DNA of 64,000 nucleotides. Source: Melieria omissa. Its lineage: Eukaryota; Arthropoda; Insecta; Diptera; Ulidiidae. The stretch lies in contig OZ020269.1 of the NCBI GenBank assembly GCA_963971225.1, forward strand, positions 93,833,540 through 93,897,539, read 5' to 3'. Of the stretch, positions 1 to 12,254 are shown piece after piece. The stretch's first letter is position 1, and every line of letters begins with the position of its first letter. The translations under genes and the position numbers were made by a program. A model generated the notes under the pieces. It saw only the letters and a program-made list of their open reading frames with translations, did no database searches and was not told the DNA's origin.

Positions 1-412
1 TGATAGAGTTATAGTTTACTTTTGAACAATTTTAGCTTCAAACCGGTTAAATAAATTTTGTATCAATACTTTTTAATTACAGAAAAATTAATTAATACAT
101 ATAGAAAAATACAATATTATCACTTTTTGATTTTCTTTAATCATTATTAAAGAAACAGGGTTTTGATCAAAGGCGCCCAATTGGATATTATGTATTTTGT
201 GGATAAAAGTAAAATTTGGTGCGTACTTAAAATAAATAAATTAATTAAAATTACTTAAATTATTATTAATTAATTAAAGTTAATTAATTAATTACATTAA
301 TAACATTTAATTTGCATTAAATTAATTAAATTTAATAAAAATTAATTAAATTCTTAGCTTTTGCAATAAGATGACAAATAGTTGACAAATTGTTCTCAGA
401 CAACTTTATGGT
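1..412. other. AT-rich non-coding DNA
   Basis: No gene is seen. Positions 230-350 are a cluster of overlapping TTAATTAA palindromes. The last bases (413-424) are the end of a piggyBac-like element reading CGAAAGGG followed by TTAA. Confidence 0.5.
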
Positions 413-482
413 CGAAAGGGTTAAGTATCAAAGTTTCGCTAAAAGTTGACAAACTTACATGCATTTTTAAAATAACTTTTAA

Positions 483-1583
483 CCCTTTCGCTACAGGTTT
501 TAACTGGGGAAAGTATGTTCTATGTGCTTATTAGACTAGATTTAGAATTGTATGGAGATTCTTAATAATGGGTTCTTGATGCTCCGCAACCTCTCATTTT
601 ATGCGGTTTGGTGAAAAAGTGCATGACCCAAAAAATTGTGGCGATAGGGTGGGGCTAAATGGCGTCGCATCGAGGTCAAAGTTCACAAAAAAGCTGGAAA
701 CTTAGACAAATTGCTCTACAGCTGGTCAGTAGTTGCTCTTATGGGGTTAAAATCTATGACCGACCCCTCTAGTTTTCCTTAGTGGACATTTCTTTCAAAC
801 ATACTCACCCCCATCTCCAACACTTAATGGGGCTCCCATACAAAATGGTCGTTTTTATAAAATGGGCTCTTACTGCTCCCAGGTTGCCCCCATATGTATT
901 TAATGTATGACCCACACCCATTTATTTTCTCTTCTGAATGTTTTTTCCAAAGATACCTATCCGCTATCTCCAAGTCTTGAGGTGGCTGCCATACAAAACT
1001 GGCCATTTTCTATGGCATTGGCTCCCCACTAGCAAATGTGGTAAAGTAACCGAGAAAACATCGTATCTGGAAAACTACTAAATCGATTTGAATGATTTAT
1101 TGAACGATCGCCAAAAAACTGGAGTACAAAAAATACAAAATTAATTACGGTTCAGAAATTCACCACCAGAGGGCGTCCCCCATACGGTCGGGTTTGTGAC
1201 GTTGTCAACTTTTGGGTTTCTACAAAGCAAAAATCAAAATGTATTGTCGAAACCCCATTAACCATCCCATTTTGAATATAATTGTAACTTTAGATTAGTG
1301 TTAGGTTTGATTAGGTTCAGAGGGCGTGTATGGAAAACCTGTAATTTTATTCTGAGGCATAATTGCCTATTGTGAGTATCCTCGATGACTGCCAGGAGAA
1401 GGCACATAGCTCTAACAGGGGTTCTTATAGAAAGTCAAGGTGCTGTCTTTGTTAAACCATCTACTTTCTCAGATCAAATTGAGAGGTCCGATAACCAACA
1501 AAAAAATGTATTCTTGAAAGCACAGAGGGTTCAGACGTCCATAGAGTAGCTATGTGCCATATGGTAACAGAATAGCAAAAGGG
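483..1583. mobile_element. piggyBac-like non-autonomous element (TTAA target)
   Basis: The stretch is bounded by TTAA at 479-482 and 1584-1587. The left end reads CCCTTTCGCTA and the right end, read in reverse complement, CCCTTTTGCTA, so the terminal inverted repeats match at 10 of 11 positions. TTAA target sites with termini starting CCC are the hallmark of the piggyBac superfamily. No transposase frame is visible, so it is non-autonomous. The middle (about 706-1285) is repeated at about 4069-4645. The last 90 bp resemble 56870-56961. Positions 1300-1480 look like inserted foreign sequence. The superfamily call rests on the ends only. Confidence 0.6.
706..1285 (+). repeat. Dispersed repeat, copy A
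   Basis: This stretch aligns through its whole length with about 4069-4645, for example at the shared phrases CACCACCAGAGGGCG and TTGAATGATTTATTGAAC. It also has an internal imperfect duplication: two blocks about 130 bp apart both read CTCCAA, then GGCT, then CCATACAAAA. No coding capacity is seen in either copy. Confidence 0.7.
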
Positions 1584-1587
1584 TTAA

Positions 1588-2760
1588 TACATAATTTCGA
1601 AGCGTTGTTGAATAATGAAGTACTCTATGATTACTAAGACTGTGTAGCAGCTGTTTTCAATGTGTTTGCGTCATAATAGTGGCAGAACACGAGCATTGAA
1701 TAAGTACAGCGTTGCCACCTTGAACGTCAGAGCCATAAGGCCAAATTTAAAAGAACTCCTAAGCTATAAAACCCACTTCTCAACACAACCTTTGCCTTTA
1801 ATACAAAACAATTGTGCTAGAAAATTAGCAACAAAACCTGCAACAACAACATAAAACCTCTAAAAAAAACACAATAAAATGTAACCACATTTTATATTCA
1901 TTTTCAAGTACAGTGCTTCGAATCGTAGTCTGCCTTGTGGCGCCCCAAATCAGGCATTCAACTATTCCAATGCTCCTTGCCTCACTGAAATTTGTACACC
2001 TTTTGCCACTTTTGCCGCAAACAAATACGATTAAATGTGTGGAAAATTTCACATTTGTTACACTCAAAGGATAGCGCCACAAAGTGCCCCGGATGAGCCC
2101 ATCCAGCTGCCAGCACATTCGTTGCGCAGCTGACACACGGCCACCTGCCGGGGCGGCGAGCAGCGAAACGAAACGCAGCGTGAAAGCGTGTTGCCACAAT
2201 TTGGTGCGCCGCACACGTTGCCAAAGGTGCAACGCCAAGTAATAAGGGAATTTCGCCAAAGTGCAATTCCCTCAGCTCAAGAAGTTGTAAAATAGCAGCG
2301 GCGACGCCTCAGCGCCGCTACATATGCAAAGTTTTGCAGCGGCCGCTGTGTGAGACGAGTCGGAGGAATGTTGGAAGTTTGAAAAACGGCTTTTCTGTGT
2401 GCAATGGAATGTATACAACTTTAAGGATTTGAATAGCATTGTTGCAATATTTAAATGGCATTCACATTTACACGAAAATGGAAAACATAATGATTAGATG
2501 ACAGAGTAATGAAAGTCATTGCAATAAATTTGTTGGTAGTTGTATGAAAAAATTTGTATTCTTATTTTTCTTACATAGCTTCTAAAATAATTGGATAGAT
2601 ATGAGTGAGAAAAAGTCTTGACTAATGTAGAAAAACTTATATATAAACTATATAAACGTCTTTATGGATCAACAGCAAATTTGGAAATAAATCAAACTAT
2701 CTTAAGCTTCAGTCCTTTGTGGCATGTTTGGACACAATAGAGTAGAAAATTTAACTGAAG
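1588..2760. other. Non-coding, no gene recognised
   Basis: Ordinary mixed-composition fly DNA. A GC-richer island at about 2060-2350 has open frames on the minus strand but no recognisable protein family. I would not call a gene here. Confidence 0.4.
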
Positions 2761-2761
2761 T

Positions 2762-3913
2762 GTGAGCAACTTTAGTTTTGCTGTTATTCCTATTCAAAAT
2801 TCTAGATCATCGATTAGTTGGTTGGTCGGCTCCAGGGGCGTTGTACCGACTTTGAATAAGCGAGTAGGCGCCGTTTTGTTACCCCTATTTCTGGTAAATA
2901 CCATAAGGTATTTTGGTATGATATCTTCTAGACTGTATAGCCTTTGTATCCAGTCCGAGAGGTTAATCAAGGCTAACAGCGAGTTTACGGAGCATTTCCC
3001 TAACGCCTCGAAGTTTTAATTTGTTGGATTGCCCAGTACTTTTCATCCCCCTTGTGATAGATCCGGACAGGCGCAGAAAAAGTACTGGACGGTTTCCTTC
3101 TGGTTCGGATTCTCTTGGATTCTTGGACAGTGGCCAGTCATGATGGCGCTCAATCTTGCCACATTTCGGCGACCCTTGTTTAAGATCTCTGCGGTCCTGT
3201 TTTTATCACATGTAGGCCAAAGCGATTTGTTATTTTGGAGTATTCCATCCTCTGGCACCTAGTGCTGGCTTTAACTAAGAAGTCATTGGAGACCTAACTC
3301 TTGATGAGCCGTGAACCGTCAGCGCCTCAAGAGCAGAACTTCTTTGAGTCAGGGCATCGGCTCGTTCGTTCCCGTTGATATTGTTATGCCCTGACTCCTA
3401 AATTAGAGAAACTCTGAACCGTTGGCCAGTTCTGTGAGGATATCTTATAGAGCATTCCCGCTCTAGTTTTAACAATACAATCGACGAGTCGAGTGCCTTG
3501 ATTTCGGATAGGCTATCGGAGAGTATGGTAATGAGGCTTTTGTAGGATGTGTCTACCAGTGCCATCCTGCATGCTTCCTTAATAGCCAGCACTTCCGCTT
3601 GGGGGGGACGCTTGAGGATATGATCTCCGGATAGATTTGATTCTAGATTTGCGGAGAAGATTGCTGCTTCTACCCCGTATTCCGTCTTGGAGTCATCTGT
3701 GTAAATTGTGGTGCCCAGGTTATTCAGGATATTCATCCTATTCAATTCCAGACGGATCTGTACCCTCACATGTCGTAGTGTTTCCCAAAGATAATGGTGG
3801 AGAGTAACAATAATTAAGTTTTCCCCAAAGGTAATGGTGGAGAGCATCAATAAATAAGTAAAGAAGCAAATATCATTGAAATCGGACCAAAACTTCGACC
3901 ACCTCCCAAACAA
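2762..3913 (-). pseudogene. LINE remnant: RNase H and C-terminal segment
   Basis: On the minus strand, 3398-3913 encodes an RNase H-like domain with IYTDDSKTEYG (first catalytic Asp), QAEVLAI (Glu) and LSDSLSEIKAL (third Asp). Further along, 3043-3258 encodes GKGRRNVARL-type and ITGHCP-like text (here RRNVARLSAIMTGHCP). This is the usual region after RNase H in I/R1/LOA-type non-LTR retrotransposons, ending in a degraded Cys-rich tail. The order matches a LINE 3' half, but the frame is broken between the two parts and no reverse transcriptase is present. It is a dead 5'-truncated copy. Confidence 0.7.
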
Positions 3914-4068
3914 ACGGATTTAAAAGAACTTCATATTAACAATGAAAATTATCTTAGTTCATAAAAGCGACATTCAAAATATTTGTATTTTAATATAAAT
4001 TGATTTATAAATGTGTATATAGATAAAATGCGCTTTTTTCAAAAGTGATTGATATTAAAATATCGATA

Positions 4069-4645
4069 AGTTGCTCCACAGCTGCTCAGAAGTTGCTCTT
4101 ACAGGGTTAGAATCTTAGACTGACCCCCACTTATTCTTCCTTCTGAATAGTTTTTTCGAACATACCTATCACCTATCTCCAACCTTTAATGAGGCTCCCA
4201 TACAAAATCATCGTTTTTAGAAAATGGGCTCCCGCTGCTCTCAGGTTGGTCCCAAACGTACCATATGTAAGACTGACCCCCATTTATTTTTCCTTCCGAA
4301 TATTTTTTCCATACACACCTAACCGCTACATCCAACTCTTAAGGTGGCTGCCATACAAAACTAGTAATTTTCAATGGAACTGGTTCCACATTTGTAAATG
4401 TAGTAAAGTAAGCAAGGAAACATGGTACCTGGGAAAGTACTAAACCGATTTGAATGATTTATTGAACAATCGTCAAAATTCCTGAGTGCAAAAAATACAA
4501 AATTAATTAAAGTTCAAAAATCCACCACCAGAGGGCGCCTCCCATACAAGTGAAGTAGTCAGGTTGTCAACTTTTGAGTCTGTACGAAAAAAAATCAAAG
4601 TGTACTGTCGAAACTCCATTAACCCCTCTATTTCGAATATAATAG
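4069..4645 (+). repeat. Dispersed repeat, copy B
   Basis: Second copy of the repeat at 706-1285, in the same orientation and with many substitutions. The piggyBac-like ends that flank copy A are not visible here, so it is either truncated or an independent insertion of an inner unit. Confidence 0.7.
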
Positions 4646-5960
4646 TAATCGTAATTGATTTTCCGAAGCTATATTCAAAAAATGTTCATTCAGCAGCAGA
4701 GCATTATTTGACCGATTGCATTGGCATTCAACCAAACGGTGAAAATATCTCGAATTTGCACTCAAGACTTCACTGAAAAATGCCAATAACTTCCATTCGC
4801 GCAAATATGCGCAACTAAAAATTGTACAGCACAATCAACATACTTGCCAAAACAAAATATCAAAAAATTTCAAAAGTAATATTTAGTGTTTTTTTTTTAA
4901 ATCAATTTTAAAGTTTGAACTCACTTTTTATTCACTCGTTTTCTTTACTTCATTTTCATCATAACGGTACTGCTTAGAGGTGAGAGTAATCAGTAAAATT
5001 TTGGTCTTACCAGACCTAAATTATATGAAACTTATGACAGTAGTAACTTTTAGGGACCTGCTCATAATTTACTTTGAAATATTCAACCTTAAAGTCAAAG
5101 CAAAAATTTGCTGTTTGTACACAACTTTTTTTCAACGCTGGAAGAGCGTAATTTAAGAGCTCATAACTTCTATATTATCCAATATTTTTTCATAAAACTT
5201 TGGGTTTCTCTTAATTAAAACATTTCCAACAAAACTTCATACTCAGATTTCTGCGGCATTTTGGCACTTTTGTCACTACTCGCAACACTGTGCATCGTTG
5301 ACCCTAACAGTTATTAATTTTCACCAATTTGGTAACGAATAGTCACTGAAAAAGTGCTAGAAAAAAGTTCCCTCAGGCGCTAATGGATTAATATGTGAAA
5401 ACTGCTTAAAAGTGAGTGAACCATGTCCATATGGGGTCTAGGTTCTTAGGTGAGACCCTCTTCCCTTGGCTTATTTTAATGATGCATTTTTTTCTCAGGA
5501 CAACATAAAGTTTTTTCAATGCTTTGAGAAGTATAAAAAAAATTAAAAATAAAGTAAAGAAAACAAAGAGTTTACTTTATTATTTATATATGAAAAACTA
5601 ATGTTTATCTCTTTGATAAGAAATAAATTATTAAATCCAATTTGTATGCTTGCAATGCAAAGCCTTCTCAAGACTTTCTTAACCTTCAGAAACTATGTAA
5701 AACAAACTCAGGCGTACTAGACCCCAATTTTTTTGTCAGCAGTAATATTCAGCACTACACCTTCTACTAGAAATGTGATATTCTCAGTAAAGTTTGTTTT
5801 GTTGCAATCCAAAAACCCATATTTGTTGAACGGTGTTGCTGAACAAGCAAAAAATTCGATTCGGTACTAAAACAATGAGATATTATTTAGCAACAAATAA
5901 TTGACAATAAAAGCCAAAAATTCTCGTAGTTGACTTTTCGAGTGCTTATCGCACAGTTAT
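4646..5960. other. Non-coding, no gene recognised
   Basis: AT-rich sequence with no convincing open frame, splice structure or terminal repeats. I see nothing specific in it. Confidence 0.4.
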
Positions 5961-6170
5961 AAACCATAGAGAGAGGTGGGACGAGGACAGCACAACCGAA
6001 TGAGCGCACTGTTGACTTTATAAGCGCGTCGCGCGGCGACTAAAAATACAAATAAATAACACAATTCGCTTTGTACAACGAAGAGAGAGAGAGTGAGAGA
6101 TAAAGACGGTGCGAAGGGGGCATTTGTGTGCAGTGCGCTGTGCTGACTGTTGGCGGCGCCCCATCGATAC

Positions 6171-6252
6171 GGTAGCGTGGCCGAGCGGTCTAAGGCGCTG
6201 GTTTAAGGCACCAGTCTCCTCGGAGGCGTGGGTTCGAATCCCACCGCTGCCA
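6171..6252 (+). tRNA. tRNA-Leu(AAG)
   Basis: An 82-nt tRNA. The acceptor stem GGTAGCG pairs with CGCTGCC and the discriminator base is A. The D-arm carries the A box (GTGGCCGAGCGG) and the T-arm the B box (GGTTCGAATCC). The long class II variable arm (TCTCCTCGGAGGC) is typical of Leu. The anticodon loop TTAAGGC gives anticodon AAG, reading CUU. No intron. A T5 Pol III terminator lies at 6263-6267. Three more tRNA-Leu genes in this window share nearly the same body. Confidence 0.96.
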
Positions 6253-6267
6253 GGCGATCATCTTTTT

Positions 6268-6861
6268 GCCAAACGCCCCACCCTCCTCACCGCCCCTTGA
6301 CACACCCACTAACTGCATTTCTGCATTTAGACGCTTTGCGGTTGCTATGTGGGCCGCAGCAGGTATACAGACGCAATTTTATTGCAATTCAGCGCATCCT
6401 TGGCGCGCAAGATTTATGTGATCCTAGAATTTATGCTTAACCAAGAAAACACAAAAACCACTAATAAAAAAAAAAGATACAAATTTGCCACAAATTGCTC
6501 CACTCATGCGGTGCAAATAAAAGTTGCGCTGCCGCTTGCGTAAAATATGAAATGTGGCCGGTGAGAGGCGGCAACAACAACTGCTTAGTATGCTGCCAGT
6601 CAGCGGCGTGTGTTCGTCGGTCTGCCGGTGTGCGTTTAGCTAATAAAATTTTAATGTGTTCTCTTGTTATTGTTGTTTTGTGATTGATTCAACATGTGTT
6701 CGCTTGTGGCCATAAACCGCAGACGATTGCAGCACTTTGCGAATTCTTCGATTCATTTTTAACGGGTTCAAGTCTAATGCAATGTACGCTTTGTTGTTGT
6801 TTCGATTTCGATTTAGGTCTACAAGTCATGTTTGGCAGCGAATGCAAGTGAACAAAAAACA
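6268..6861. other. Intergenic stretch between tRNA-Leu and the DUF1091 gene
   Basis: Short overlapping open frames exist, but none has family features. It probably contains the 3' flank of the minus-strand DUF1091 gene, whose stop codon is at 6862-6864. Confidence 0.4.
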
Positions 6862-9800
6862 TTAAAATTCCATAAACTGAAACGAAAAATTAATGCGACT
6901 CGTCCTCAGCGGCCCATTCAATGCAAATTGTATATCCATCAGATACCGATCGTAGGGTAGAGGCAGCTTCACAGTTGTGTTTGGCATCTGAAATCCATCA
7001 ACCAGCATATCGTGCTGAAAGTATGAAAAAAATTCAAATCAAACTAATTATTTTTCAACAAAAACAACAATCGATTAGATAAGTAAAACGCACATCGATT
7101 GGACAGGAATGATTCAGATTCGTATAGTGCTGGAAATGGTTCCAAACCCATAGCACCAGAAAATTGCCCCGATGATTCTCCATAAAACGACAACCGTCCA
7201 GCTTGAAATTGTAGGCAAATGGTTGCCAGCCGTTACGGCGCCGATAGACTTTGACCGTGAGCTGTAATTGAAATCGTAAACAAACAAACAATGAAAAAAT
7301 TGAATAAATAGAATAACGGAAATAAAGAAACAAAAGTGGAATAGGAAATTAAATAAATACATTTTAATTTAGCAAAACATAAAAAATTAAAAAAAAGCGA
7401 TATAAAAATTTCATAAAAATTTAAGAAAAAAACAGATAACAGAACAACAACAAATAATAAATAAAATAAAGAAATAGATACAAGTTGAAAAAAATTTTAT
7501 TGTTTATAAAATTTTATTATTTAAAAATCTTTTTACATTTATTTTGATTGAAGAAAAAACAGATAACAGAAAAAAACAAATAATAAATAAAATAAAGAAA
7601 TAGATACAAGTTGAAAACAATTTTATAAACATTTTCAAAAATTCAACCAAACTAGCAAAACAAAAACAAATTATGATAATGTGGAAATAATATAAAAATA
7701 ATGTACAAGTAAAACAAAAACAAAATAAAAAAATAATATAAATATGTATATACGTATAAATAAATAATACAAATAAATATATAATAAATAAATAAATAAA
7801 AAAATTGTAAATCAACAAAAATAAATAAATAAAAAATAAAAAAATATATAAAAATAATTTAAAATACAAAATAATTTCAAAAAAGAAAGAAGAAATAATG
7901 AAAAAAACCAAATTTAATAAACACATAAAACAAAATAAAAAATTAATTAATTAATTAAACCCCAAAGCAACAAAAAATAAATAATTTAAAACAGGAAACA
8001 AGAAAAATAAAATTTATTTACAAAAAACGAAATTACACAAATGTAAGAATTCAAAATAGAAACCAATAAAAAAGGAAAATTTACTAAAGATATGAATAAA
8101 TGGCACAGAAAAGAGGAATGAAAATAAAAACTAAATGAAAAAATTAGAATAGTTTTATTATTTTATTTCAATTTTAATTAAAAAACAAGGTAAAATCTAG
8201 AAAATGTAATTTAAACCAAAATAATTCAAATGAAAACACAATAGAAAGAAATCAAAAGTTATGCAAATTAAGCGAAATAAAAACAGAACAGAAAACCAAA
8301 ACACAAATTAGATCTTTAAAACACAATAAAATAGAAGCAAAAAATAAATATATTAAAAAAAATAAGTTAAATTTATAAAACATTTTATAAAAATGTATTA
8401 AATAAGTTAAATTAAACAACCAAACCAAACAACAAAATTTAGATGAAAATAAAAAAAACAAATAAAGAAAATAATGGCAACAAAATAAGAATAAAAAAAC
8501 GAGTGTGCTTATGACCACACGACTGAAGTGAAACTTCTTTCGCTCCATCTGTATGTATATATATATATGTGTGTGTACAATATATACATATATGTACATA
8601 TACATATATTAATTTTCTACAAATATTTAAACTTATTTTATGTTCTCATTGGTAAATTAATATTTTTGCATAGATCTTTTATTTTCGTAAAGAAAAGAAA
8701 GTGTGCGCGCGCACTGCTCTCTCTTGCTCCTACACTGTGATACAGACAATAGGCCTGCAGTGTGCTATGAGAGGAAGAGAGAAAGAAAATGTGCGCGCGC
8801 ACTGCTGTCTCTTGCTTACATCCCCACTCAACTCCCGTTCGCCTCGCCCGATCACACTTTTCGTAACGCTTACGTCACGCGTTCGCCAGCTTACTCCCCA
8901 AGTCAAGCGTGCGTAAACCACTCAACTCCCGTTCGCCTCGCCCGATCACACTTTTCGTAACGCGTTCGCCAGCTTACTCCCCAAGTCAAGCGTGCGTAAA
9001 CCACTCAACTCCCGTTCGTCTCGCCCGATCACACTTTTCGTAACGCGTTCGCCAGCTTACTCCCCAAGTCAAGCGTGCGTAAACCACTCAACTCCCGTTC
9101 GCTTCGCCCGATCACACTTTTCGTAACGATTACGTCACGCGTTCGCCAGCTTACTCCCCAAGTCAAGCGTGCGTAAACCACTCAACTCCCGTTCGCCTCG
9201 CCCGATCACACTTTTCGTAACGCTAACGTCACGCGTTCGCCAGCTTACTCCCCAAGTCAAGCGTGCGTTAAGAAGTTTCACTTCAAAAATAAATTACATT
9301 TTAAGAAAAGTAAAAGAATATTTTGTTATTAATAAAAAAAAATTGAATAAAGAAATAAAAACAAAAATTAAAAAAAATTTAAAATATTAAATCATTTTAT
9401 ATATTATGTTATTTATATTTGTATAAACAAGAAACAGAAAAAAATTAAGAAAAACAATTTAATTTTTTTAATAAAAATTTTAACTTAAAACAAAAAAAGT
9501 TGCAAAATAAAACTAAAAATAGCAAATATTAAGAATATTAAGAAATTCTGTAATAGAAAAAGTTAATTTACTTTTTTTATTTACATTTTAATTAAAAACA
9601 AAAGGAAAACAGAATGCATAGCTTAAACATTAATAAAAAAAATTAATTTAAAAAAACAAACAAGAAAAAAAAATTAATGTTTTAATTAAAAAAAACAATA
9701 AAAATAATGAAAAAAACCAAAATAAAATATATATGCAAAAAATAAATTAAACTTCAAGAAAATTCAATTAAAAATTCATAACAAAATTAGCAGAAAATTA

Positions 9801-10233
9801 AGTTTAATTAATTTGATTGTATATTTTCTATGAATAGTTTTTTTAATCACTTTTATGTTATAATTGTTAAATTTAATATAATTGTTTGATTCTTATATTG
9901 TAAATTTGGTTATAATAGCTTTACTAAGACTTATCTGTTTTTGTTGATTGTTTTATTTTAAATGCTAAACTTAATTAAATAAAACATAATTTTTCAAAAT
10001 ATTCCACTCACGATCGCCTTTTTGATTTTCTGCTTGGTGACAACGTACACCGACAGTATGTTGCGCGTGCGTGTGAACGCCTCAATGCGGCAGTACTTGA
10101 ACTCGACTATGGACCGATTAAATGACTCGCAGGCGAGACTTGTCAATTTCAGAATGTCTGCCACCGTCGACAGATACAACAGACACAGCACTGTGAGCAA
10201 CAGCGGCAGTTGTGCTCTGCTTACGGCCACCAT
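6862..10233 (-). CDS. DUF1091 family secreted protein (three exons)
   Basis: Predicted minus-strand CDS of 180 residues: exon 1 10233-10012, exon 2 7261-7094, exon 3 7014-6862. Both introns are GT-AG (donors GTGAGT and GTGCGT, acceptors TTACAG and TTTCAG) and phase 0. Residues 1-25 form a signal peptide with a hydrophobic core (LPLLLTVLCLLYLS). Four cysteines fall at 35, 48, 98 and 127, in the contexts LACESF, KYCRIE, DGCRF and SCPID. These, together with FAYNFKLDGCRF and the late LPLPYDRYLMDIQF block, are the hallmark of the insect DUF1091 family of small secreted proteins, distantly related in outline to ML/MD-2-type folds. Its biochemical role is not known. Intron 1 is about 2.75 kb and holds a TIR-bounded minisatellite. 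The start is the only ATG ahead of the signal peptide. Confidence 0.88.
8523..9284. mobile_element. TIR-bounded element carrying a minisatellite
   Basis: The ends are inverted copies of a 16-bp sequence: TGAAGTGAAACTTCTT at the left, and its reverse complement at about 9269-9284. Each end is itself a small palindrome. Inside are two copies of the palindrome GTGCGCGCGCAC (about 8702 and 8791), then a five-unit tandem array. No transposase is present and no clear target duplication is seen, so the superfamily is unknown. A Helitron-like or foldback-like element is possible but not supported by the ends. Confidence 0.5.
8826..9270 (+). repeat. 83/94-bp minisatellite, five units
   Basis: Units start ACTCAACTCCCGTTCG at 8826, 8920, 9003, 9086 and 9180, giving periods of 94, 83, 83 and 94 bp. 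The two lengths differ by an 11-bp block (about CTTACGTCACG) bounded by ACG repeats. Units are nearly identical, implying recent homogenisation. The array is much richer in GC than the surrounding intron. Confidence 0.95.
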
Positions 10234-12000
10234 TGCGATTGCACTAACATTTCATTGTTTATCGGTTGGAAATAATTTAGGTAGATTGGGTTGTTGGCTC
10301 ATTAAAAACTCATTATAAAAAAATTTTGATATTTCCAATAATAACTTTGCATTTAAAAACGAATAATATTTGCCAACTGGTAGATCTGATCTGACGATTG
10401 CTCAGTTAGTTGACTGCGATTTTGCAAAAACATTTGTATGTAGTATAATAAATAATATAGAATATACATAGTTTATTAAAATTGAAAATACGAATTGCCA
10501 ACATTTTGGAAACATTTATATAACAAAATTATTGGCCGAATAGCTAATCTTGTGATCCAAAAATCAAGCAGAAAATCTTCAACTTTCAAAGAAGCTGAAG
10601 TATCAGAATGCTATTTTGAATAGATCTATCAAATTTCAACTAAAAAAGAAATAAAAACTAATAAACCAATAATCCAAACAGCTAATAACTAATATACAGG
10701 GTTGCCAACTTCTTAAGATGTTAAAATACAAAAATTTGTGTGCGTAATATTTGTGTTGAAAAAAGATACAACATGCTTTTGTAACCCACTAAGGGCCGTA
10801 GTGTTAAATTTATTTAACCCTTTCGAACCCAAAGTTGCCTGAGAGCAACTTCACCTAAAGCATTGCATTAAAAATTTGACAGCCCTAGGTTCGAATCTCG
10901 TTTCATTTAATGTAAAATACAGAAACATTTTTCTTAAATCTGCTTTGTGCTTGTTAGGGGTTTTAAAAGTCAACTACGGATATCGAAAAGTTTTGTAGAG
11001 GAAATACAAATTTCCACCACTTTAACTATTTCACTAACTATTTAGAAATTCCACGTACAACTGTTTGTCTTATGGCATACTTCAAAATGCTACCATTTGC
11101 CATATTATTGCTACTTTTGCTACAACTGCTGCTTGCTGCCACAACGACTATGCGACGACGACGACTGCCGGCTACCGGCGATTGCATGGCTGGCTGCCGA
11201 TTTCATTCATAATTTATACCAACACATAACGTCACGTGACGTGAGTGCAGCATCTGCCGCCACTACGCATACAAAGTGCTTTTCCCGTTGTTACGAGACG
11301 CGTAACACACAAACACACACACACACACACACACATGTGTGAAGAAACGCTAAAATGCAACCATGTCCAGCCCGTAAAAATTGCGAGAAAATGAGCAAAA
11401 GCCAGCAATGGAACTTAATGCGGTAGCTGATGTTTGGAGTTGAAGTAGGAGCGGAAACGCAAATGATTTCAATAAATTTAAAAATTCTTCTTCACACACA
11501 CACACACACACATTAAGTGCAGTGGCAGCCACACAGCTTCAACTACAACTACAAGTGCGCCATTGTAGCTGCCAAAAGCGGCAACGTACGATACTAAAAC
11601 CGACCATTGCAGCACCGCGCGCCGAAAAAGTGAGACGGTTGGCGGTGTTCACCGGCGCAGCGTTAGCGGCACAAAAGGTCATAAAGGACCAAAAGGACGT
11701 GTCGGCTTGTATGACTACAAAACGAAATGCATGAAAATTTACTCAGTTGCAATAATTTTGGGTGCTTGTAGTTTTTTGTTTCGGGGCGGCCGCCGAAGCA
11801 ATTTGCACCCGAACGTGTGCCGGAACGTGTGTGTGAGTAAAACACTTTTGGCATATTTATATTTGTTGCTGCTAACTGGCGTACAAAACACATTTGGATA
11901 CTCACCAAGCGAGCGTGGATGAGGTCAAAAACCCATACAGACAAAAATGCTTTCAACTTGTATTAAAAATTAATTTATGAACCAAAAACAAAGACGCATA
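10234..12000. other. Upstream flank of the DUF1091 gene; non-coding
   Basis: It should contain the DUF1091 promoter near its left end. A TATA-like TTATAATG lies at about 10312-10320, but I cannot fix the start site. Another piggyBac-like end (TTAA then CCCTTTCGA) starts at 10814, followed by the hairpin AGTTGC-CTGAGA-GCAACT. CA dinucleotide runs lie at about 11306-11335 and 11492-11512. No other gene is supported. Confidence 0.45.
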
Positions 12001-12092
12001 TTGAACACAATTTTGTATATAATCAGCAATTTTGACACTAAAGGTCTGTTTTAGTGCCGAAATTTCTGATTATATACAAAATTGTGTTCAAT
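12001..12092. repeat. Near-perfect 92-nt inverted repeat (hairpin)
   Basis: Two arms of about 42 nt (starting TTGAACACAATTTTGTATAT at 12001 and ending with its complement at 12092) pair with about three mismatches, around a loop of about 7 nt. A third, imperfect copy of one arm follows at about 12116-12160. It could be a palindromic MITE core or a transcribed hairpin; the sequence alone does not decide. Confidence 0.9.
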
Positions 12093-12254
12093 ATCTGAAT
12101 ACTAAAAATACCTTAAGTGTCAGCATTGCTGATTATACACAAAATAGTTTTCAATATCTGTCTCTGTTTTTGATTCATAAAATAACCAACATCTTTTTGA
12201 TGGGACTTTTGAAAAGTCTAAAGAATACTTTGCATAATTTGTCTGTAATTTAAA

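Larger units (their letters stand above)
7262..10011 (-). other. Large intron 1 of the DUF1091 gene
   Basis: This intron is extremely T-rich on the gene's sense strand (A-rich on plus). It contains a repeated block around 7440-7500 and 7555-7620, and the GC-rich element at 8523-9284. Open frames made only of Phe, Leu, Ile and Tyr in this stretch are compositional artefacts. Confidence 0.8.

Noticed and set aside
7504..7926. 140-codon hydrophobic minus-strand frame
   Set aside because: It lies in the A-rich intron of the DUF1091 gene; composition alone explains it.
8826..9270. CRISPR-like regular array
   Set aside because: Units are whole 83/94-bp tandem repeats without unique spacers, in a eukaryotic intron.
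10861..10920. B-box-like GGTTCGAATC suggesting a tRNA or SINE
   Set aside because: No A box, cloverleaf or tail can be formed around it; it lies beside a piggyBac-like end.
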